From positions 8,184,001-8,248,000 of the forward strand of contig JAUKUA010000001.1 in the NCBI GenBank assembly GCA_030549175.1: a DNA stretch of 64,000 nucleotides, read 5' to 3'. The position numbers and the translations under genes are program-made. Shown piece after piece: positions 56,695 to 64,000 of this stretch. Position 1 is the stretch's first letter. Every line of letters starts with the position of its first letter. The DNA comes from Lasiosphaeris hirsuta (Eukaryota; Ascomycota; Sordariomycetes; Sordariales; Lasiosphaeriaceae). Below the pieces are notes generated by a model. The model was not told where the DNA came from and ran no database searches. It saw only the letters and a list, made by a program, of their open reading frames with translations.

Positions 56695-57680
56695 TTCTGA
56701 TTTTCGTCAATCCAAACTCCAGTCGCCGGTCAGCTGATCTTAATTTTGGGCATTTTAGCCTTTAGACATAGAAGAGGGTATGAGGAGGAGATCTTACCGG
56801 GATCGGGCTGGGCTGCAGAGGCCCGATGTTTATGCCAGAATACAAATTGGAACGACCCCTAACCCCCGCAATGGAGGGATGTCCATGAAACGACCCCCCA
56901 ATGAGTGTGACATTTAGACTCGACGTCTGGATGTTTTGCTTGCTCTGATGTAGCAGCGAGAACACAAGATGTATGCCTTGCACATTCGCAGCACCGTCTG
57001 GCGTGTTTTGGACCAACCAGGTAGGTATTCCCAAGGTCGGGGTATGAGGCGATTCTAGTCCCAAGAGAGAAAAGTGAGGCGAGCAACATCGCAACTTGGA
57101 GACACTCTTCCCAATTTCGTGGTGGATAGGCCGGCAACCAAGATACCTAGCGATGGGTATTGGCTGGATTGATGGCCGATGAGGAAAGTCGGAGATGGTA
57201 ACAGAAGTGCCGCTATTGATAGCAAACTGACTGGCCTAATGTTGGTTGGTATGCAGTAGCTGTATCATCGTCTTAGTCGTTAAATACCTGACGTCTACCA
57301 TTTCCACTGTACGATTAGGCCAACTCTTTAATACTTTGGACTTTGTCCGGACTAAATCAGGCCACGTACCTGCGTTGACATGTAAATCTGAAGTCGCAAC
57401 GTAAAGTTTCATTGCACATACGTGTCGGATGAACGAAACGGCGTCTAGGATAAGGGCTCGATTCTCGTGCTCTTTGAGGAATGCAAATGGCAAAGGATGG
57501 CCCACTTTGGAATGTGGGAAGGGAAAACCACCACCAGAGCCAGAGCGGAGCCCGCCATTCTGCCTTGTGAATTTGGACGAGTTTAGACACAACTTGTCTT
57601 CCCTGGTCAAATGTAACCCAATTTTTCTCTGTTTACTCAGCAAATCATTTACGCAAACGGAAGGATCATGCCTCTCAGAA
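56695..57680. other. Intergenic, no gene seen
   Basis: Open frames near 56762-57137 and 57236-57643 lack motifs and splice support. Confidence 0.5.
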
Positions 57681-57875
57681 GCTCAGAATTCTCATCATCC
57701 TGCCCGACGCTAACATCCCGTTCTACAACTATATTAAGTACTATAGAGACGTCATATTTGGCCTCCACACCGTCTATACTGTTAGTCACAAGTTGACTAA
57801 ATGTAAAATGCTTCATCACCTACATATTGCGAGGATCGGAAGACCCATATTTCTTAACATATCTAAAGGACGTTA
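57681..57875 (+). pseudogene. Argonaute-like (Piwi/MID region) relic
   Basis: One frame reads LRILIILPDANIPFYNYIKY, YRDVIFGLHTVYTVSHKLTK, then loses similarity (CKMLHHLHIARIGRPIFL) and stops. Fungal Argonautes have at this place a block like L-[LI]-[VI]-I-L-P-D-x-x-x-x-x-Y-x-x-[IV]-K followed by D-[VI]-x-[YF]-G-[IL]-x-T-x-C-V and a Lys-rich stretch. The fit over about 38 residues is good, but catalytic DEDH parts are absent and the surrounding DNA is AT-rich. Probably a mutated gene fragment. Confidence 0.5.
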
Positions 57876-58755
57876 AAATCTGGGTATTGATTATGGGTAG
57901 TTACACTACTTACTTACGAATGCCACACTTCAAGCACTCGTGAATAGCGGGATTTTTTTTTTTTTTTTGTTCTTGGGCCTTAGATTCCGGCGAACCGCAT
58001 GAGGGCTGATATTAGAGCGGTTTGCTGTAAAGCCTCTCTTTGCAGCCCGCTCAATAACGGTAACTATCTGCTACATTGAGCGTTTTTGATCTAAATTTCA
58101 TACTGTATCTTTCTGTATTATCAAAGGTAGTAATGGAAAGTAGGAGTGTTTGCAGGTGGTGCAGTTACGAGACTTGGAGGGCAGAGGCCAACTCAAGTCT
58201 CCAGTGGTCAGGTAAGCAACATGAAAAAGTAAAGGCGAAAAGTGTTCATTTTCAAGAATAGGGACAGATTTTGGCCATCTTTATACATGGTACCAATTCT
58301 AGGCCCACTCGGCTGGAGTTGAAGCACTTCAGCATGCTGTGGCGCAGCCTGCCGAAAATGGTAATTAGGGTGAGCAAAGGTGAGCAAGCCCGAGCAAATC
58401 TGGAGCAGGGACTGAGCCGAGCCTGGGCCGGGATGAGCAGTGTCATGTGGGTGAGGCACGAAAATGGCAATTTTGTGTACCTAGATTCGTCTCACAAAAC
58501 AGGCGGTGCTCCCTTTGATTGTTTCTGTATCTCGACTCTCTGCCCATGCAAAAGCCTGCGTCTTCAGCTGTGGGTGCTCCTGAGTCTACACCGCCTACTC
58601 GGCTCGATGCCCAGCATCGAGACAAGAAGCCGAAGCCAATATTCCAAATTTTACCGTGGGGTATATATGTACTGTAAGAAAGCAATACCTAAAATCCCCA
58701 TGACGCCTCGCTCCTCGCTTCGCAAAACACAATTCCAAAAGGTTGGGCCCAGCAC
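57876..58755. other. Intergenic, T-run and AT-rich part
   Basis: T run at about 57954-57968. Short open frames at 58076-58837 show no family features. Confidence 0.5.
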
Positions 58756-60002
58756 TCAGCACCGGTACTCCCGCTTCGCCACCTGCGGCACCCCGTTGGC
58801 GATGCCAAACTCGACGTCGTACTGCACCGTCTTCTGAATCCCCCCTTTCCTCTCGAGCATGATCTCTTCCGAACTTGTCTCGCCCCTCCTCACCTTGCTG
58901 CTGGTAATCGCAGACAAAGTGACGTGGTTGTCCACTGCACTGTCCACCCGCGACCACCCGCCGTTGTTCGACGACCCCCTCGACCTGCTCCCCCACGACC
59001 CGTCGCCGCCAATGACAGCCGCGCCGCTGACCCGCCCGCCCGACCGCGGCTCACTGCCCCGATACCTCGACGAGTTCTTGAATACGCTCGGAAACAACCT
59101 GACTAGCAACACCCTCACTGACGGCAGGCTGGCACACATGATGGCCAGGTTCAGCTCGATGATCGTCCACAGTGTGCTCCACAGGTCGTACGTGGTATCC
59201 GTCTGCGGCCGGGCAATCAGAGCATACAACCGCAGCGTCGACACGACGACGACAAAGATGCCCAGGCCAAACACGGGTATCAGCGCGAGCTTCTGGCCCA
59301 GCGGCAGCTGCAGCCCCCAGATGAGCGGCAGCGGCAGCATGAGCACAATCACGTCGGTGGCGAGGGCGACGGCGCCGTTGAAGATGAAGAACTTGGCGAC
59401 CTGGATGCACGCGCCGTCGAGGTCGGCGTCCCAGGCCTTGGCGACCGGGGTGCACTGCATGACGCTGGTGACGCAGGTGGTGACGAGGTAGACGGCGAGG
59501 AAGGCGATAGTGGCGAGGGAGACCTTCTTGAACCAGGTGACGTGGCGGAAGATGCGCATGTAGAACATGAGCAGCGCGACCTTTGTGAGTTGGAGCGAGA
59601 CCTTGTACGTCATCTGCGCGAGCCAGAAGGTGCGCAGCGCGTGCTCCCGGTCGGCCGGGGCCAGCACGGCCAGGTGGTGGCCGAAGCCGTGCTGGACCAT
59701 GGTGATGAACATGATGTCGGTGGCGAGGGCGAAGGCCTGTGGGCGGGCGAGGGGAGTCAGTCAGCCAAAAGGGGGGAGGCGGGCGGGTGTGGACAAAAAA
59801 AGAGAGGAGGACGCACTTGGGCGCCGAGGAGGACAAAATCTTCGGACCCCAGTCCGCTCGTCGTATGGCGCGCCCACGTCCGGATGGCGACCAGAGGCGG
59901 GCAGACCGAAGTGAAGACGATGACGGGGATGAGCACCCAGTGTGCGCGGCTCTCGGCGGCGAACCCGGGCGGGAATTCTGCCGTCGCGTTTGCGGACGCC
60001 AT
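58756..60002 (-). CDS. Fungal rhodopsin-like seven-helix membrane protein (Pth11-related), 388 aa
   Basis: Exons 60002..59817 and 59736..58756; the intron 59816..59737 (GTGCGT...CACAG) is in phase 0 and joins DFVLLGAQ to AFALATDIMFIT. Seven hydrophobic helices are visible, e.g. HWVLIPVIVFTSVCPPLVAI, VALLMFYMRIFRHV, ATIAFLAVYLVTTCVTSVMQ (with the family's Cys and following CTPVAKAWD), FNGAVALATDVIVLMLPLPL (the DxxxxxLP block) and LIPVFGLGIFVVVVSTLRLY. The C-terminal tail is Ser/Gly-rich and cytosolic. There is no CFEM domain. Members act as surface sensors in host or nutrient perception; ligand unknown. Confidence 0.9.
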
Positions 60003-61681
60003 CGCGGGCTGTGGTTGTTTGTGCTCGCTGCTGCGTGTGCGAGCCTGAGTCGTCCTCTTGTGAGAAAAGGAGCAAAACACCAGACTCGTAATAAGGGGAG
60101 TGCAGAGAGTTGGGTTGAGGACCGGATCCCCACACGAGACGTGATCATGTTCCCCAGAAACTGGAGCCGTGGTGAGTTAATATGGCTGATTCCGTAGGAC
60201 AAGAACTGGCTGGCAATATCGTAGTGGTGTGTTAGTATGGCCGAAGAGGGTCAGCTTGGCCGCTGCGCTCGCTCCCTGCTCGGCCGTCGCACTCTCCATC
60301 CTGCAAGGCATCGAGCAGCATCCACGATGTTTTGCTCGACCGTTTCCCGGACACACGGAGGGCGCTGCGGACCGAGGCGAGTGCGGCGCGGTGTTGGACT
60401 GCATTCCCTAGATGTTCGGTCTGGTTGTCTGTCGGTTTGGGCCAAGGGACAGAATCTCGCTGGTGATTTGGCCGCCCTTTCGTGCTCGACCCGTGGATGC
60501 AGACGGGGCCTCGCCTATCGCGCGGCAGAAGCGTACCGTCTCGTACGGCGGCCATCTCATGGGTGGTGCTGCAGGTACGGGGCACAGCAGCTCGGTGGCC
60601 AACCCGGAAACAAGCTGGAATTGGAAACTATGAGAGCCTTGCGCGGCGGAGCCCTCGCCAGCCATGCTTTGCCCCGCCGGTACCACGCTATAGCTGACGA
60701 GCTAACTCGCGGTAGATTAATAACACGCCTACTAAGACCTCACAGCCGTCACCCGCTGCTTTCGACGCGCTCTCGACGCAATCCCCCATGCCACCTCTCC
60801 ATCCTTCCCCAGAACCTGGAACAGATGTGCCTCTCCCCGCCACATGACCCAGCTGTGGGGAGACGACGGTAAATACATATGATGGTACGCCCACAGCCCA
60901 AGTCAAGTGGCGAGGCGTCTTCTTTGAGTCTTTTCGCCTCGCAAGCGTCCCAAAAGCACAACTGCGATGGTTCGCCACAAGGGCTGAAGGCTCAATTGCC
61001 CCCTCGAAAAAGATGCCAGATCCGTCGCAATCGACCAGATGCTCGCCCGATCGTCCCGTCGATCCGAAAACCGCCAGGATCTGGGAATTATTGGTTCTTT
61101 GCAGTTGGAAGCCCAAGCCGGCTCCCCAGTGTTTTGCCCTCGTTTTCGCTCCAACCAAATGATCGGATGCATCTGGGTAAAAGCCATCTTTAGGCAAGAG
61201 CCGCTTAGCCAATTCCCCACGCCATTGCAAAATGCCGCTGACATAGTCCGGCGTCGCTTGGCAGATCACAAAGTCAAAGTCGGAGCTGCTGCAAACACAA
61301 GTAAGTACCAGAGAGATCACGGTGAACCAACAGATGCGAAGACGACTATGAATGTGAAGGGTCTTGGTGTGGCTTGCGGTGCGAAAATGCGGCAGCCCCG
61401 GTTCTGGACGGGAAGAACGGCACGATGGGGCGGATGGCGGTTCTGCACCACTGTCTTCCCGTGCGTCGAGATGGGATTCTAGAAGCGGCGCCCTTATGGG
61501 TCCTTTCCACCGGAATTCTTTCCAACCGTCCAAGGCCCTTGATGGAATTACCTACACGCTCCTGGGTAGGTACACCGATGCTTCGGAAAGGGGTAGCGGT
61601 TGGGGCTATATTTTAATACTTTCGGTGCTATAGTGTGATGTCAGAGACCGTGTTACCTACCAACCTAGGTACGACGTCTAT
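60003..61681. other. Intergenic, long antisense-open stretch without support
   Basis: About 1.7 kb. A minus-strand frame 61533-60688 is open for 281 codons but has no ATG at its start and no recognised features. Otherwise nothing seen. Confidence 0.5.
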
Positions 61682-64000
61682 CTAAACCCCTATGGCCCAG
61701 TCTCGGCTGATGATACTCAACCATTCGTCGAAACTAACTACTCGATCATCGCGGATCCGTACCATGTAACCCTCGGCTCCCTTTGTGACCAGTCCTCTCG
61801 GTGAGTATATTTCGAGAAAAGGGTGCTTTGTGTTGCAGACTCGGAATGAAAGATTACCATCCATCAGCTTCTGGAAGCATTCGTCGCAGAACCCTATGTC
61901 AATACATACCTCGCACATGCTGAAGGACTTGAAGTCGACCTCTCGCCGGTAGCACATGCCATCACAGCTGCCGATGAATGTGAACGGTAGGTTTGGTTCA
62001 GTACTTCTTTCATGCTTGGACGGTTCGATTTTAGAATGCTGAGCACTCTTCGCACTGGCCTCGAAATCTAGGAGCTCCTTGGATTTCCGAAGCGGCATTT
62101 TGAGCGCGTAGGCGATCTCGGCGTTTTCCCGATCACCGAAACTAATCAGCGCCCTTCCCAGGCTCGAATACGCGTCGCAGTCATTGGTGTTATCTCTGTC
62201 CGTTAGATGGCGAATCGCCAGGCTCATCAGAGGCAAAGTCTTTGCCCGCGCCAGGTCTGCTTCGCCTCGTTGCGCGTACCAATGTCCCATCAGCGCTGAT
62301 ATTTCCTCCAGGGGTATCCTCTCGACGCCCATGTTTGTTTGGAGCTCCCATTTCTTCAATAGCTGCTCCAACTTCGATACCAACGAGTCTGCGTCCGCTG
62401 TCCTCGAATCCGTCGCATTCGTGAAATACAATGGCGCCAGGGAGAACGAAGCATTGACAGCGGCAACGGTGCCGGGATGATCCTTTACAATGCTCTCCCA
62501 CATTTCGATTGCCATTTCATCATCTTGATGAAATTGAAAGTGCAACTTGGCGAGTGCAGCGTATGCCAGAGCGCGTCCAGAGCTGTCTCCAGACTCGGCT
62601 GCCTGCCTCGCTACCGCGATGAAAGCGTCTCGGGCGAGATCCAGCTGACCCGTCTCGGCGCAATCAATCGAAATGAAATCGCCGGCGTATCTGTACTGTT
62701 TTGTCATTTGACCAAGAATGCCTGCCTCCAGTCCCTCACGAGCCAAAAGAGACCTGACGATCCGAACAGTGTTAGGGAACTGACCCGTTTTGTGAGAGGA
62801 GTAGATCATGTTGAATGCCACGCCAGGCGATTCCGGGGTAGACTCCCATGCCTGCGAGGATGCTGCGAGGGCGGCTACCTGGTTACCCAAACGCAGATTC
62901 GCGTCCTGAATCAGTTCGAGTAGCATAAGTTCCCTTGTCACGGTATTGGTCGCGCATGAGGGAGGGATCTCTAGGGCACGTGAGGCGGCAGCGATTGCTT
63001 CTCCGTACTCTCCTAGGGTAAATAGCCCTTAGGCTTCCCAAGTACGCCCTTCCAGCTTTGTGGCCAGGTCGTCGCTCGTCTTAGTGGCTTGTCGGAATTC
63101 TTCTACGGTAGCAAGAAGGTGCTGGTGCGTTTTGATTCTTTCGAATGCTTTCCCAAGATTAAGATGCAAGCCCCAGGTTTTCTCCAACCCGTACAGTGAT
63201 ACCATTTGCCGAATCTCCTCTGGGGACATTCTCTCGGCTTCGTGTTCGAAAGGGCGGTTAGGAGGACACATCCATTGCCCGAGAGAGTCGCTCTGCTAGA
63301 TAAACTGTCAGCACAACCGTGTCACGATACGGATACATCACTCACTGTAGACATATATCCACGCAAAAAGAGTATTGCCAGGATTCCGTCGCCCGAACCT
63401 AATACTGGCCAACCCTCTACAATCGACTTCGCGAAGAGCCCAAGCAGAAATTCGGACGAAGCCTTTGCTCTCCACAGCCACTGCGCGTCGGGGCCAGTGC
63501 CAACCTCGTCCGTTGGGTTAGAGATGTACTCCCGAAGACGATAACAGGTGCTGTGGTTGAAGAGCTGGCACATGAACTTTTGCGCGTCGGAAACGGATTG
63601 AAATCACCGACGGAGGGAAGAAGGGTCCCTAAATAACACCGAGATCTCGTCCGATAGTTTTATAAACTCGATAGGATGGAGGGATTTGAGCACTCCGGGT
63701 TGAACCTCGGAAAGGTGGTCCAGGAAGTGGTCTGCTGAGTATTGAAGGAGATCAGGCTTTCGCCAAGGCCTTTGGTTTCTTTTCGGAATGTTTCCGGTCA
63801 GGAACAGTAAGCATGTCATGGCAATATGGGTTTGCGCGAGATTGGTCTCCATTCCTATGCCTTCGTGGAATGGGGCAGCGCGAAAGTGCTGGCCGACACT
63901 CGCATGACCAAACTCGACTGTTGCCACAAAGAACCCGTGTGGTATTTCATCTTCGTTTTCGTCTTCGTCTTCATCGTTACCGTCGCCGTTGCCACTACCC
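61682..64000 (-). pseudogene. NLR C-terminal half: TPR-like repeats and ZZ-type zinc site, two nonsense codons (partial)
   Basis: Reading from the right edge: acidic linker, then VEFGHASVGQHFRAAPFHEG and AQTHIAMTCLLFLTG, the block that follows NACHT domains in fungal NLRs. A TGA stops the frame at 63606..63604, but the same frame continues (FQSVSDAQKFMCQLFNHSTC). Intron 63345..63296 follows (GTGAGT...CTAG). A TAA stops it at 63031..63029 after TWEA, and the frame goes on with GLFTLGEYGEAIAAASRALE, helical repeats of TPR type, and a zinc-binding end CDGMCYRREV...CEVCIDIGFCDEC...CNTKHPF of ZZ type, ending at TAG 61684..61682. Apart from the two stops the frame is intact, so loss is recent or only apparent. 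The N-terminal NACHT lies outside the window. Confidence 0.8.

Noticed and set aside
60688..61533. 281-codon minus-strand open frame
   Set aside because: Begins at TTG, has no family motif or splice logic, and lies in a spacer; not enough support to call a gene.
1..64000. CRISPR array, operons, ribosome binding sites
   Set aside because: Not expected in a fungal nuclear genome and none seen; the tandem repeats lack the spacer structure of CRISPR.

Overview
This window is nuclear DNA of a filamentous ascomycete, most likely a Sordariomycete. The evidence is protein-coding genes split by short introns (49-154 bp) with GTRNGY donors, CTAAC/CTGAC branch points and YAG acceptors, GC-rich exons separated by AT-richer spacers, and fungus-specific families (HET, NACHT/NLR, WD-like secreted proteins, fungal rhodopsin-like receptors, berberine-bridge-type oxidases). 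Species assignment is inference only. All exon coordinates come from splice motifs read by eye, checked by reading-frame phase, total length divisible by three and family resemblance.

Layout. 1-1053: TauD-type dioxygenase, 3' part off the left edge. 1.1-3.5 kb: spacer with a decayed LINE reverse-transcriptase fragment and an ankyrin-repeat fragment. 3.5-4.0 kb: small secreted protein. 6.1-7.3 kb: NmrA-like reductase. 7.8-9.5 kb: fungal protein with a peptidase-like C-terminus lacking the nucleophile. 10.4-11.8 kb: multi-pass membrane protein. 11.9-14.2 kb: secreted FAD oxidase carrying a coding minisatellite. 15.1-16.5 kb: PIN-like transporter. 17.4-20.1 kb: decayed NACHT NLR. 20.1-22.1 kb: diverged repeats and a coding relic. 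22.1-22.8 kb: single-pass membrane protein. 23.1-26.0 kb: HET-domain protein with a hydrophobic N-terminus. 26.6-30.1 kb: very large Ser/Ala-rich secreted protein. 30.9-34.5 kb: multidomain protein with a ubiquitin-like segment and a C-terminal RING. 35.0-36.7 kb: MFS transporter. 37.7-39.7 kb: NLR-N-like protein. 40.4-44.9 kb: esterase-STAND-ankyrin protein. 45.7-46.2 kb: WD-like cysteine-rich secreted protein with a nonsense codon. 47.0-48.0 kb: second NmrA-like protein. 49.2-50.0 kb: methyltransferase. 50.7-52.8 kb: large membrane protein. 53.7-55.0 kb: HeLo-like-N (PigL_N type) protein. 55-58.7 kb: AT-rich spacer with relics, including an Argonaute-like piece. 58.8-60.0 kb: rhodopsin-like receptor. 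61.7-64.0 kb: NLR C-terminal half (TPR-like plus ZZ-type zinc site) with two nonsense codons, running off the right edge.

How it fits together. The window looks like an accessory, fast-evolving region rich in fungal self/non-self and innate-immunity gene families: HET, two broken NACHT NLRs, an esterase-STAND-ankyrin gene, NLR-N and HeLo-like proteins, and a Ubl-like/RING protein. Secreted and surface proteins and redox or transport genes lie between them. Three apparent single-base frameshifts, two of them in 7-base homopolymers, fall in otherwise intact long genes and may be sequencing errors. Nonsense changes of C-to-T type in the NLR genes fit repeat-induced point mutation or recent pseudogenisation.
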